From NCBI RefSeq assembly GCF_028736175.1, contig NZ_CP117880.1:2232001-2296000 (forward strand): 64,000 nt of DNA, given 5' to 3'. Source of the DNA: Sphingobacterium oryzagri. GTDB taxonomy: Bacteria; Bacteroidota; Bacteroidia; Sphingobacteriales; Sphingobacteriaceae. Below are positions 24,328-33,289 of this stretch, piece by piece. The position numbers and the translations under genes were made by a program. Position 1 is the first letter of the stretch. The number at the start of each line of letters is the position of its first letter. A model generated the notes under the pieces. The model was given only the letters and a program-made list of their open reading frames with translations, had not been told where the DNA came from and did no database searches.

Positions 24328-25728
24328 ATGAACAATTACAATTTTGGAATCGTTGGACTTGGCGTTATGGGGCGAAACCTGCTCCTAAACATGGCTGACA
24401 ACGGGTTTGCCGTAGCAGGATTGGATCTTGATCCTGAAAAAGCACAGTCTTTAGCGGCTGAGGCAGCTGAAGGGCATACCATTAAGGTAACGACGCAAGC
24501 AGCAGAATTTGTTGCCGCATTGCAACAACCGAGAGCGATTATGTTGTTGGTTCCAGCCGGCAAGCCTGTCGATGCAGCGATAGCAAGTTTGCTTGCGTAT
24601 TTAGATAAAGGCGATATTATTATCGATGGCGGAAATACCTACTTTCCAGATACTGACAGACGATTTAACGAACTTGCCATCCAAGGTATTCATTTCTTCG
24701 GAATGGGTATTTCCGGTGGTGAGCGCGGCGCACGTCGTGGACCAAGTATGATGCCGGGTGGCGATAGAAAAGCGTACGAAACGTTGCGCCCGATATTTGA
24801 AGCGGTTGCGGCAAAGGTAAACGGTGAGCCTTGTGTGGAGTTTTTGGGTAATGGCTCTGCCGGTAATTACGTAAAAATGGTGCATAATGGCATCGAATAT
24901 GGTATCATGCAGTTGATCGCCGAGACTTACGACCTGATGAAGCGACTTTACGGCTTCGATAACCAAACGATACAACAAACTTTTGAGCAGTGGAATAAAG
25001 AAGAACTCAATTCTTTTTTAATCGAGATAACGGCGCAGATATTAAAGAAAAAAGAAGGTGATCATTACCTGGTTGATCTGATTTCGGATTGGGCAAAATC
25101 AAAAGGAACGGGCAAATGGACATCGCAGAATGCGATGGATCTGCAAGTTCCGGTTCCGGTGATCGATGCGGCGGTAAACATGCGTGATATATCTAAATAT
25201 AAACCAGAACGTGCCGAAGCGGCCAAATTATTGGTTTGGGAAGGTGAGGCGGTGGAGTCGCCAAGTGCTGCGCTTATCGCTCGACTCAAAGACGCCTTGT
25301 ATTTTGCCATTATCACAACTTATGCACAAGGTTTGGCACAGCTTACGGTTGCGTCCGAAACGTATAGCTATGAGTTAGATCTTGAAGTGGTTACTAAAAT
25401 CTGGCGTGGTGGATGTATTATCCGCGCAGAATTACTGGAAGATTTCAGAAAAGCTTACGCCAATAACCCAGCTTTGCGCAACATCCTGTTAGATCCATCG
25501 GTTGCCGAAAAATTAGTCGCTACACAGGCTAGTATGCGCGCGATTTTGCAAGATGCAATTGCAAATGGTATTCCGGCTTCGGGCTATGTCAATGCACTTT
25601 CGTATGTGGATGCTTATCGTTCTGAAAAGTTACCAACGAATATTATTCAGGCGCAACGCGATTATTTTGGTGCACACACCTATGAACGTATCGACCAGGA
25701 AGGGATTTTTCATACCCGTTGGGATTAA
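24328..25728 (+). CDS. gnd: 6-phosphogluconate dehydrogenase (decarboxylating)
   Basis: Oxidises 6-phosphogluconate to ribulose-5-phosphate and CO2, making NADPH. At 466 residues it is the long, dimeric form. The Rossmann motif GIVGLGVMGRNLLLNMADNG is at the start. The family signature IIDGGNTYFPDT and the substrate loop GISGGERGARRGPSMMPGG follow, then SAGNYVKMVHNGIEYG with the catalytic Lys and His. The C-terminal helical domain is complete, ending EGIFHTRWD. It sits 12 bases before zwf and forms an operon with zwf and pgl. Confidence 0.96.
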   Translation: MNNYNFGIVGLGVMGRNLLLNMADNGFAVAGLDLDPEKAQSLAAEAAEGHTIKVTTQAAEFVAALQQPRAIMLLVPAGKPVDAAIASLLAYLDKGDIIIDGGNTYFPDTDRRFNELAIQGIHFFGMGISGGERGARRGPSMMPGGDRKAYETLRPIFEAVAAKVNGEPCVEFLGNGSAGNYVKMVHNGIEYGIMQLIAETYDLMKRLYGFDNQTIQQTFEQWNKEELNSFLIEITAQILKKKEGDHYLVDLISDWAKSKGTGKWTSQNAMDLQVPVPVIDAAVNMRDISKYKPERAEAAKLLVWEGEAVESPSAALIARLKDALYFAIITTYAQGLAQLTVASETYSYELDLEVVTKIWRGGCIIRAELLEDFRKAYANNPALRNILLDPSVAEKLVATQASMRAILQDAIANGIPASGYVNALSYVDAYRSEKLPTNIIQAQRDYFGAHTYERIDQEGIFHTRWD

Positions 25729-25740
25729 TTAAAATAGAAA

Positions 25741-27279
25741 ATGACGCACGATACATTAATAAAGCCCACATCCATCGTTGTTTTTGGCGGTACAGGCGAT
25801 TTGGCAAAAAGAAAATTGTTTCCGGCTTTCTTCAATCTTTATATAGACGGACGGATGCCGCAGCAATTTCAGATTATAGCCTTGGGACGTCAAAAGTACG
25901 AGCTGGAAGCTTTTCGGGATTATGTTCACGATAACATCATGGCTTTTTCCCGAAATACGAATTTCTTGCCCGAGCAGTGGAACGATTTTAAAGAACACAT
26001 CACGTTTTTTAATGCGAATATCAACGACGATCAATCCTATCAGGAGTTACGCGGCTTAGTTGAGCAAAATGATGCAAGCTGGGGTGTTCGCGGTAACCGC
26101 CTGTTTTACCTTTCGATTGCGCCAAATTTTATAGATAAGGTTTCTACCGGACTTAAAAATTTTGGATTGGCAGATAACACCACTGGTGACCGTATTATTT
26201 TTGAAAAGCCATTTGGCTATGACAAGTCTTCGGCTATCGAACTGAATAAATTGCTCGCCAGGACTTTCCATGAGGAACAAATCTATCGCATCGATCACTA
26301 CCTGGGAAAAGAAACGGTACAAAATATCCTGGCTTTCCGTTTTGGCAATTCCATTTTCGAGCCTCTTTGGAATAACAGACATATCGACTCGGTGCAGATT
26401 ACCGTGGCCGAGCAGGTGGGCGTCGAAAATCGGGGGGAGTATTACGATCATTCCGGCGCGTTGCGCGATATGATCCAAAATCATTTGCTCCAGATTCTTT
26501 GTATGGTCGCTATGGATGCGCCCAATGAATTTGAGTCCGAACAGATTCGTGACAAGAAAGCCGAATTACTGAAATCCGTCAGGCGTATAAAGCGCGAAGA
26601 TATCAACCACTATACCGTCAGAGCGCAATATGCTGCCGGCACCATCAATGGTCAGGCAAAAAAGGGCTATAAAGAGGAGCCAGGCGTCAATCCAAATTCG
26701 ACGACAGAAACATTCGTAGCGATGAAGTTCTACATCGACAATGCGCGCTGGCAAGGTGTGCCTTTCTACATGCGCACTGGTAAAAGCTTACGGCAGAAGC
26801 ATTCGGCGGTGGTGATCAACTTTAAAGATATTACGAAAACCAAGTTTCCTGCCAATCGCGGCGATATCGAGAATAACCAGTTGACCATTAACATTCAGCC
26901 GGAAATGGATATTCGTTTGTCGTTTATGACGAAGCAACCGGGATTGGATATGGAGATGAAACCAGCGGAAATGGTGTTTGATTATTTCCAATGTGCGCCA
27001 AATAGTCCAGAAGCTTACGAAACGTTGCTACTCGATGTATTAGATGGCGACTCGACTTTATTCATGCGTTCTGATCAGGTCGAAGAGGCCTGGGATATCA
27101 TCGAGACGATACAAGACGAGTGGGAACATGGCGATCTGTCGCCAATATATACCTATCCTGCCGGAAGTTGGGGCCCGGAAGAAGCGGATGAATTATTGAA
27201 AAGACAAGGACACAGATGGTTGTCTAGTGTTCCGCAAACAACAAAACTTGAAACAGAAAAAGATGGTACAGCAGTTTAA
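25741..27279 (+). CDS. zwf: Glucose-6-phosphate 1-dehydrogenase
   Basis: First enzyme of the oxidative pentose phosphate pathway; oxidises glucose-6-phosphate to 6-phosphogluconolactone with NADP+. It has 512 residues. The N-terminal coenzyme motif is VVFGGTGDLAKRKLFPA. The active-site signature RIDHYLGKETVQN carries the catalytic histidine and lysine. The C-terminal domain is full, with VPFYMRTGKSLRQKHS. It overlaps pgl by 17 bases (pgl start at 27263), so translation is likely coupled. No frame break. Confidence 0.96.
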   Translation: MTHDTLIKPTSIVVFGGTGDLAKRKLFPAFFNLYIDGRMPQQFQIIALGRQKYELEAFRDYVHDNIMAFSRNTNFLPEQWNDFKEHITFFNANINDDQSYQELRGLVEQNDASWGVRGNRLFYLSIAPNFIDKVSTGLKNFGLADNTTGDRIIFEKPFGYDKSSAIELNKLLARTFHEEQIYRIDHYLGKETVQNILAFRFGNSIFEPLWNNRHIDSVQITVAEQVGVENRGEYYDHSGALRDMIQNHLLQILCMVAMDAPNEFESEQIRDKKAELLKSVRRIKREDINHYTVRAQYAAGTINGQAKKGYKEEPGVNPNSTTETFVAMKFYIDNARWQGVPFYMRTGKSLRQKHSAVVINFKDITKTKFPANRGDIENNQLTINIQPEMDIRLSFMTKQPGLDMEMKPAEMVFDYFQCAPNSPEAYETLLLDVLDGDSTLFMRSDQVEEAWDIIETIQDEWEHGDLSPIYTYPAGSWGPEEADELLKRQGHRWLSSVPQTTKLETEKDGTAV

Positions 27280-27985
27280 ATCATCCAACGAAATATTTGA
27301 AGCCGCGGCAGCCTTATTCGTGCAGTGTGCTAAAAAAGCGATTGCAGACAAAGGACAGTTTTCTGTTGCGCTTACTGGCGGTTCATCTCCGATAGGATTA
27401 CACCATTTGTTGGCATCAGACGAATACCGCCATGAAATTGATTGGTCGAAGGTGCTTATATTTTGGGGTGATGAGCGTTGGGTGCCGCTAGACGACGATT
27501 TGAGTAATGCAAAGATGGCTTACGAAACGCTGCTCGATAACGTTCCCGTAACGCAAGCGCATATCTTTCCGATGTTCCAGGAAGGCACAGAACCGAAAGC
27601 TTATGCTGCAAAGTACGAGGCGATATTGAAAGAGAAACTGGGGGACGGCGGTGCCCTAGATTTTATCTTTCTAGGCATGGGGGATGATGGCCACACGGCC
27701 TCGTTATTTCCCCATACCGCTGTTCTTCATGAGCAGGAAAAATGGGTAGATGCCTATTATTTGGAGCCGCAGAAGATGTATCGCATCACGTTGACCGCTC
27801 CTTTTATTAATCGGGCAGAAAACATCGTGGTGATCAGTTTCGGCGAGAAAAAAGCAAATGCATTGCAAGAAGTTGTGCAAGGGGTATACCATCCGGAGCA
27901 ATACCCCACTCAATTGTTAAAACCGAGCAGCGGCAAACTTATTTTTATGGTAGATGAAGCTGCGGCTAAAAATTTTACGCAGTAA
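27263..27985 (+). CDS. pgl: 6-phosphogluconolactonase
   Basis: Hydrolyses 6-phosphogluconolactone to 6-phosphogluconate. DevB/SOL-type, 240 residues from ATG 27263; an upstream frame start at 27227 adds 12 residues within zwf and is less likely. Characteristic blocks are VALTGGSSPIGLHHLL, VLIFWGDERWVPLDDDLSN and FIFLGMGDDGHTASLFPHT, and the end has ENIVVISFGEKKANAL. It is the third gene of the gnd-zwf-pgl operon. Together the three turn glucose-6-phosphate into ribulose-5-phosphate, the acceptor used by hxlA. Confidence 0.94.
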   Translation: MVQQFKSSNEIFEAAAALFVQCAKKAIADKGQFSVALTGGSSPIGLHHLLASDEYRHEIDWSKVLIFWGDERWVPLDDDLSNAKMAYETLLDNVPVTQAHIFPMFQEGTEPKAYAAKYEAILKEKLGDGGALDFIFLGMGDDGHTASLFPHTAVLHEQEKWVDAYYLEPQKMYRITLTAPFINRAENIVVISFGEKKANALQEVVQGVYHPEQYPTQLLKPSSGKLIFMVDEAAAKNFTQ

Positions 27986-28006
27986 TCGGCTATTCGGCAA
28001 CAACAT

Positions 28007-28882
28007 ATGGTTACTAAGCATTTAAAAGCTATCCAACATCAAGCAGAAAGGGCGATTACGCCCTTTCATATTTTTGATTTAAGCGCTAAGGAATTGGCGG
28101 CCTATAAAGAACCGCATACCAAAGATCACTTTTGCCTGATGTATATCAGCCAGGGGCAAATGAAAATGCAGGTTGAAGATCGTCGTTACGATGTGGGCGA
28201 ACGAAGCGTATGCATTATTTTTCCGGAGCAATTATCTTCCAAAGAACTGCTGAGTCCTCATCTTTCCGGTAAACTGATTTTGTTTGATGAGGTACTCTTT
28301 TGTTCGGATATCCTGAAGAATGAGTTGAGCATTTACAATCACAACATTTCGGTCAAGCTTAACTGCATTACGTTAACGGAAGCAGAAGCTCAGCAAATCG
28401 AAATGCTCCTGCAGCATATTGAGCAGCTCTATGCAGATCTGACGTCGATAAAAAAAGAACAAGCACGCTTTTTTATCAAGATTGTCTTACTAAAACTGGT
28501 AGAGTTTGCGCATATGCATAGCGACATTACGTTACCGACCAACGAAAATGCAAAGATTTATGCTCGGTTTTTGGACCTGTTGGAGCGTAATTTTAAAACG
28601 GAGCGTGCCGTGGCCTGGTATGCGGCTCAACTCCGTATCTCTACCAAAAAGCTGAACAGCATCACGAAAAAATTGGCGGGGCTGACAGCGATCGAGACTA
28701 TTCACGCCCGCATTATGAATGAAATCAAGCAATTGCTTTTATTGTCAAAATACTCCCACAAAGAAATTGCGTTTGAACTAGGCTTCAATTCGCCTGCGGC
28801 GCTCAATAAATTTGTACGCGCTAAACTAGACGAGACGCCTACCGACCTTCAAAATCAGTTAGCACAAATGTATCATACCTAA
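28007..28882 (+). CDS. AraC family transcriptional regulator
   Basis: A 291-residue regulator. An AraC-type cupin-like ligand domain covers about residues 1-150 (HFCLMYISQGQMKMQVEDRRYDVGERSVCIIFPEQ). The C-terminal double HTH domain covers about 190-285, with AAQLRISTKKLNSITKKLAGLTAIETIHARIMNEIKQLLLLS and KEIAFELGFNSPAALNKFVRA. It begins 21 bases after pgl on the same strand, so it may be the last gene of the operon. By position it is the best candidate to bind the 21-bp direct repeats upstream of hxlB. Inducer unknown. Confidence 0.88.
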   Translation: MVTKHLKAIQHQAERAITPFHIFDLSAKELAAYKEPHTKDHFCLMYISQGQMKMQVEDRRYDVGERSVCIIFPEQLSSKELLSPHLSGKLILFDEVLFCSDILKNELSIYNHNISVKLNCITLTEAEAQQIEMLLQHIEQLYADLTSIKKEQARFFIKIVLLKLVEFAHMHSDITLPTNENAKIYARFLDLLERNFKTERAVAWYAAQLRISTKKLNSITKKLAGLTAIETIHARIMNEIKQLLLLSKYSHKEIAFELGFNSPAALNKFVRAKLDETPTDLQNQLAQMYHT

Positions 28883-28920
28883 ATTTTAAAAACCCTTTTC
28901 GTGAAAAACCTCCTGTATTA

Positions 28921-28948
28921 TTTGATTCGACAAATCATTTTATCTTTG
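28921..28948 (+). promoter_or_regulatory. Promoter of the Crp/Fnr gene
   Basis: TTTG at 28921-28924 and a perfect -7 box TATCTTTG at 28941-28948 with a 16-bp spacer, 31 bases before the start codon. The layout equals the promoter before the SDR gene at 29649. Confidence 0.55.
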
Positions 28949-28979
28949 TGATAAGCAATGCATCGCGTAAGGAAGAGCT

Positions 28980-29546
28980 ATGTTTGAAGAACTGTTTACA
29001 CATATAGAAGAAAAGGTGACGTTGACATCGGCTGATAAGGAGCAGATAGCAACGTATTTTTTGCCAAAACGCTTGCGCCGCAGGCAATACGCCTTGCAGG
29101 AGGGCGATGTATGCAAATACCTTACTTTCGTGAGCCGCGGATTACTGAAATCATTTAAAGTCGACGAAAAAGGTAACGAACGTATTTCCCTTTTTGCCTG
29201 GGAAGGCTGGTGGATTTCAGATTTCAATAGCTTCATACATCAAGAAGCAGCCGAGCTCAATATTGATGCCGTGGAAGATACCGATTTATTGCTGATCAGT
29301 CGAGAGCACTATGACAAGCTGTTGGCAGATGTCCCAATTATGGAGCGTTATTTTCGCATCCTTTACCAAAACAGCCTGGTGACGAAGGATAAACGATTGA
29401 TTAGCGCCAACGGCGATTCTGCTGAAATGCGCTACATGAAATTGGCAGAGGCCATGCCTGATATGCTGCAACGCATACCACAAAATTTAATTGCCTCCTA
29501 CCTCGGGCTTGCTCCTGAAACACTCAGCCGGATTAAAAAGAAATAG
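28980..29546 (+). CDS. Crp/Fnr family transcriptional regulator
   Basis: A 188-residue cyclic-nucleotide-binding-fold protein. The N-terminal beta-barrel has LPKRLRRRQYALQEGDVCKYLTFVSRGLLKSF and the typical later acidic and hydrophobic pattern. A long dimerisation helix follows, and a short winged helix ends at LIASYLGLAPETLSRIKKK. The last helix is the DNA-recognition element with ETLSR, typical of the Bacteroidota Crp/Fnr group. No cysteine cluster for an iron-sulphur centre is visible, so oxygen sensing like true FNR is unlikely. A perfect FNR-type box lies just downstream. Confidence 0.9.
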   Translation: MFEELFTHIEEKVTLTSADKEQIATYFLPKRLRRRQYALQEGDVCKYLTFVSRGLLKSFKVDEKGNERISLFAWEGWWISDFNSFIHQEAAELNIDAVEDTDLLLISREHYDKLLADVPIMERYFRILYQNSLVTKDKRLISANGDSAEMRYMKLAEAMPDMLQRIPQNLIASYLGLAPETLSRIKKK

Positions 29547-29560
29547 TCGTAGTCGTTTAC

Positions 29561-29578
29561 GCTTGATCTAGATCAAGC
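29561..29578 (+). promoter_or_regulatory. FNR/CRP-type binding site
   Basis: An 18-bp perfect palindrome containing TTGATCTAGATCAA, an exact FNR consensus (TTGAT-N4-ATCAA). It is centred about 66 bases upstream of the predicted transcription start of the SDR gene. The element CTAGATCAA recurs at 29591-29599, 23 bp downstream. Confidence 0.65.
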
Positions 29579-29601
29579 CTATTTCATGCGCTAGATCAAC
29601 T

Positions 29602-29629
29602 TTTGGGCGGGATATTCGCACTAACTTTG
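29602..29629 (+). promoter_or_regulatory. SDR gene promoter
   Basis: TTTG at 29602-29605, a 16-bp spacer and a perfect -7 box TAACTTTG at 29622-29629, 20 bases before the ATG of the SDR gene. Confidence 0.6.
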
Positions 29630-29648
29630 TTTCCAAAATGGAGGAAAC

Positions 29649-30716
29649 ATGAAAAAAATAGCATTGGTCGTTGGCGCGACCGGCATCACTGGCAGCAACC
29701 TGGCGCAAGAGTTAGTGTCACAAGGTTGGCAAACTTACGGCTTAGCTCGCCATCCTGAAAACCTACCCACCGGCGTCATCCCGATCCAGGCTGATCTTTT
29801 TGCGATTGATGATCTGCAGCAAGCTTTGCAGGATGTAGCACCTACGCACCTTTTTATCAATACGTGGGTACGGCGCGCTACCGAAGCTGAAAATGTGAAA
29901 GATAACGCTACGATGGTACGTAATGTACTGGACGTACTTTCATCAAAAAAAACGGTGCAGCATGTCGCCCTCGTTACGGGCCTGAAGCATTACCTCGGGC
30001 CATTCGAGGCGTATGCGAAAGAAGGCGCTTTACCAGAAACGCCCTTGCGCGAGGAACAGCCGAGACTCGATCTTCCTAATTTTTATTATGCGCAAGAAGA
30101 TGAAGTGTATGCCGCAGCGCAGCGTGACGGTTTTAGCTGGTCGGTGCACAGACCGCATACGGTCATTGGCAAAGCGGTGGGCAACCTTATGAATTTGGGC
30201 AGCACGCTGGCGGTTTATGCCAGCATTTGTAAACATACCGGACGCAAATTTATATGGCCGGGATCAGCAGCACAATGGGAAGGATTGTCAGACGTGACAG
30301 ATGCGAGCATCCTGGCGAAACAACTGATTTGGGCGAGCACCACGGAAGGTGCTAAAAACACCGCCTTTAATATTGTCAATGGCGATGTTTTTCGCTGGAA
30401 GTGGCTTTGGCCAAGGATAGCCGACTGGTTTGGAATTTCCGCCGTCGGTTATGCCGGAGCGGTTCGCCCCTTAGCAGTAGAAATGCAGCACGACGCTGCT
30501 ATTTGGCAAGCGATTGCGCAACAGCATGGGTTAGTCAACGATCGTTTGTCTTCATTGGCATCACCCTGGCATACCGATCTGGATTTAGGTCGCCCGATCG
30601 AAGTGATGACCGACATGAAAAATAGCAGAACAAGAGGATTTTCAGCCTTTCAATCAACAGAAAATTCCTTTTTCACGTTGTTTGCCCGGCTACGCGATGA
30701 AAAGATTATTCCGTAA
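29649..30716 (+). CDS. SDR family NAD(P)-dependent reductase (PRISE-like)
   Basis: A 355-residue extended short-chain dehydrogenase. The Rossmann motif is VVGATGITGSNLAQEL. The stretch LVTGLKHYLGPFEAY matches the PRISE group (progesterone 5-beta-reductase/iridoid-synthase-like enones), where it carries an active-site lysine. FYYAQEDEVYAAA and WSVHRPHTVIGKAVGN follow. Such enzymes reduce the double bond of enones with NADPH. It is preceded by a promoter and a canonical FNR-type box, so the Crp/Fnr protein encoded upstream is its likely regulator. Natural substrate unknown. Confidence 0.87.
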   Translation: MKKIALVVGATGITGSNLAQELVSQGWQTYGLARHPENLPTGVIPIQADLFAIDDLQQALQDVAPTHLFINTWVRRATEAENVKDNATMVRNVLDVLSSKKTVQHVALVTGLKHYLGPFEAYAKEGALPETPLREEQPRLDLPNFYYAQEDEVYAAAQRDGFSWSVHRPHTVIGKAVGNLMNLGSTLAVYASICKHTGRKFIWPGSAAQWEGLSDVTDASILAKQLIWASTTEGAKNTAFNIVNGDVFRWKWLWPRIADWFGISAVGYAGAVRPLAVEMQHDAAIWQAIAQQHGLVNDRLSSLASPWHTDLDLGRPIEVMTDMKNSRTRGFSAFQSTENSFFTLFARLRDEKIIP

Positions 30717-31140
30717 AAAGCATTTTTAGCAGCCAAAACGATGGCGTGCATGTATCATAAAGCATAGCCGTCAATTATTCGCTACGTTAAAACAAAAATA
30801 TCCAGGTTAGCTGAACGTTTTATTCAAAACGGCTGTTACCCTTGTAGATCATTTGGTCTAATCGTTTTTAGGTAAATAAGTAAATCCCCTTGTTTTGCGA
30901 TAAGGGGATTTTTACAGGACAGGCATCTTGATATATTAAATTATTTTGTACCATCTATTTTTAACAAAGTTATAGCATATGCAATCACATGAAATCCGCT
31001 AAGAAACGAATGTCGACAATGACTTGTGATAGTCTGCGCATCGTCTTCATTTAAATCGGTGTGCCTCTATATACGGATTGATACAATTGATATCAGATGT
31101 TTTTTTTACATTTATTGAAAATTCTCCCTTGATATAAAGA
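30717..31140. other. Intergenic region before the GAF-PAS kinase
   Basis: About 420 bases. It holds a hairpin at 30882-30911, which ends transcription from the SDR gene, and otherwise AT-rich sequence that should contain the kinase promoter. I see no small gene. Confidence 0.55.
30882..30913 (+). terminator. Intrinsic terminator
   Basis: A perfect 10-bp stem (30882-30891 with 30902-30911) around a 10-base loop, ending in a run of T. It lies 165 bases after the SDR gene stop. Confidence 0.65.
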
Positions 31141-33171
31141 ATGGCGAACGTGAATCCGAGCAGTGAGCAGCAGCGAATAGCAGCCCTACAATCCTACAAC
31201 ATTCTTGATAGCGGTATTGAAGAAGATTACGAAGAATTAACATCCCTGGCGGCCGCGATTTGTGGTACGCCCATCGCGTTGATCAGCCTTGTCGATAGTG
31301 AAAGGCAATGGTTTAAATCGCATATCGGTCTGGATGTCAGCGAAACCGTGCGTTCACAATCGTTCTGTGCGCATGCTATTCAGCAGCCCACGGCCTTGTT
31401 GCAGGTTAAGGACGCCCGTACAGACGAACGCTTTAAAGACAACCCCCTCGTTACCGGCAAACCCAACATTACGTTTTACGCGGGTATGCCACTTGTCGAT
31501 GAAGAAGGGTATGCGTTGGGATCAATCTGCGTAATCGATCACCAGCCGCGCGAACTCAATGGCATACAGGAGAAAGCGTTGCGCACCATTGCCCGGCAGG
31601 TGATCACCAAGCTCTCTTTACGCAGAAAAGTGATGGAACTTCACGCAATCGAAGCACAAAATCGCGTGTTGCACGAAATCACGCGAAAAAGTGAAAGCAA
31701 CTTGCGAGGTATCATTGAGCAATCACCGGCTGCCATTATCGTTTTCCGCGGCGAGGCGCTGCGTATAGAGGCGGCCAATCCGCCCATGCTGGAATTGCTC
31801 GATCAGCAGGCCGATATCGTTGGCAAACCATTGCTGGAAGCTATACCCGAGCTGGATGGGCAGCCGGCCTATCACTTGCTTTACGAAATATACCAAACGG
31901 GAAAACCCGTATACGGTTACGATACACCTGTACAATTAAAACGAAATGGTGTGGTGGAGACAGGCTATTTCAATTTCACGTATAAACCGCTTTATGAAGA
32001 TGACCAGATTGTCGGTGTTATCGATATGGCCGTGGAAGTAACAGAACAGGTGAAAGCTAGAATGGCTTTGCAGGAGAGTGAATTACGTTTGCAAAAAGCG
32101 AATGTGAAACTCGAACAAAACGAAGAAAATTTACGTATGGCCGTTGCCTCTGCCAATCTGGGCACCTGGCTCTTGCACACACATAACCAGGCTTTTCATC
32201 CTTCGGTGCGTATGAAAGCGCTATTTGGTTTTCCGGAACAGGAGGATATGCCGTTTGAAGATGCGATGGCACAGATTGCGGATTCACATCGGCAGCAAGT
32301 GCGTCAAATGCTTGCTCATGCTATGAAAACCGGTGCCCATATGGATATCGAATTTCCTATTTTAGGTAAGTACGACAAAAAGTTGCGCTGGGTGAGGGCG
32401 ACAGGTAAATTGTATAGCAATGTAAACAAGGCGCAGGAAACGCACTTTTCGGGAACGCTGGCAGATATTACCGAGCGAAAGTTAGACGAGCAGCGACGCA
32501 GTGATTTCATCGGGATGGTGAGTCACGAATTGCGTACGCCGCTTACTGCGATCAATGGTTTTTTACAGATACTAGCGCTGAAAGCGCGCCGACTGGCTGA
32601 CCCTAGTGTGGCCGAAATCGCCACCAAAGCTGAGCGGCAGGCTGATCGCATGGGCACGTTGATCAACGGCTTTTTGGATGTTGCGCGATTGGGAGAGGGC
32701 AAGATCGTTCTTCAGCAACGTGATTTTGATATGGCCGCGCTTTTACAGCTTGTAGAAGCAGAGTCTTTTATCGGAAGCGGTTCTCATCAAGTTATCTTTC
32801 TACCCGGAGTTTATTTGCCGGTTCGTGCGGACCAGGATAAGATCGAACAGGTGCTTATTAACTTTATCAATAATGCAATCAAGTATTCGCCCAAAGGAAG
32901 CGCTATTGAAGTGAGCTGTATCGCTAATGAAAGCAGCGCCGTGGTGCGTGTACAAGATCAAGGTATGGGAATTTCGGCTAAAGAGCAGTTGCGCGTTTTT
33001 GAGCGCTTCTATCGCGTAGAAAGTGATGAAATGAAGGTAACCAATGGATTTGGGATCGGCTTATATATTTGTAAAGAGATTATTGAGCGGCACGGTGGTG
33101 AGATCGGTGTGATTAGCGAACAAGGGAAGGGGAGCACCTTTTGGTTTGCCTTGCCTTTGCGAGAAGGTTAG
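31141..33171 (+). CDS. GAF-PAS sensor histidine kinase
   Basis: A soluble hybrid-input sensor kinase of 676 residues. Domains in order: a GAF domain (about 20-165, with QWFKSHIGLDVSETVRSQSFCAHAI and FYAGMPLVDEEGYALGSICVID), a PAS domain (about 185-305), a second PAS with PAC motif (about 320-450), and a HisKA domain with the phospho-acceptor in MVSHELRTPLTAI (near 462). An HATPase domain follows, with NFINNAIKYSP, DQGMGISAKEQLRVFERFYR and GFGIGLYICKEII. No membrane segment or receiver domain and no adjacent response regulator, so it is an orphan whose partner is elsewhere. It probably reads a cytoplasmic signal. Confidence 0.92.
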   Translation: MANVNPSSEQQRIAALQSYNILDSGIEEDYEELTSLAAAICGTPIALISLVDSERQWFKSHIGLDVSETVRSQSFCAHAIQQPTALLQVKDARTDERFKDNPLVTGKPNITFYAGMPLVDEEGYALGSICVIDHQPRELNGIQEKALRTIARQVITKLSLRRKVMELHAIEAQNRVLHEITRKSESNLRGIIEQSPAAIIVFRGEALRIEAANPPMLELLDQQADIVGKPLLEAIPELDGQPAYHLLYEIYQTGKPVYGYDTPVQLKRNGVVETGYFNFTYKPLYEDDQIVGVIDMAVEVTEQVKARMALQESELRLQKANVKLEQNEENLRMAVASANLGTWLLHTHNQAFHPSVRMKALFGFPEQEDMPFEDAMAQIADSHRQQVRQMLAHAMKTGAHMDIEFPILGKYDKKLRWVRATGKLYSNVNKAQETHFSGTLADITERKLDEQRRSDFIGMVSHELRTPLTAINGFLQILALKARRLADPSVAEIATKAERQADRMGTLINGFLDVARLGEGKIVLQQRDFDMAALLQLVEAESFIGSGSHQVIFLPGVYLPVRADQDKIEQVLINFINNAIKYSPKGSAIEVSCIANESSAVVRVQDQGMGISAKEQLRVFERFYRVESDEMKVTNGFGIGLYICKEIIERHGGEIGVISEQGKGSTFWFALPLREG

Positions 33172-33289
33172 CTTCTGCTGTTCGTGAATATCTGTTTCAT
33201 GATTGATGGTAAAGTATGCTTCACCGTCAAAAGCTGTCTTGATTTCCAATGCATGCTTAGCTTTTGATAGTTTATAATTTTAGATAAAA

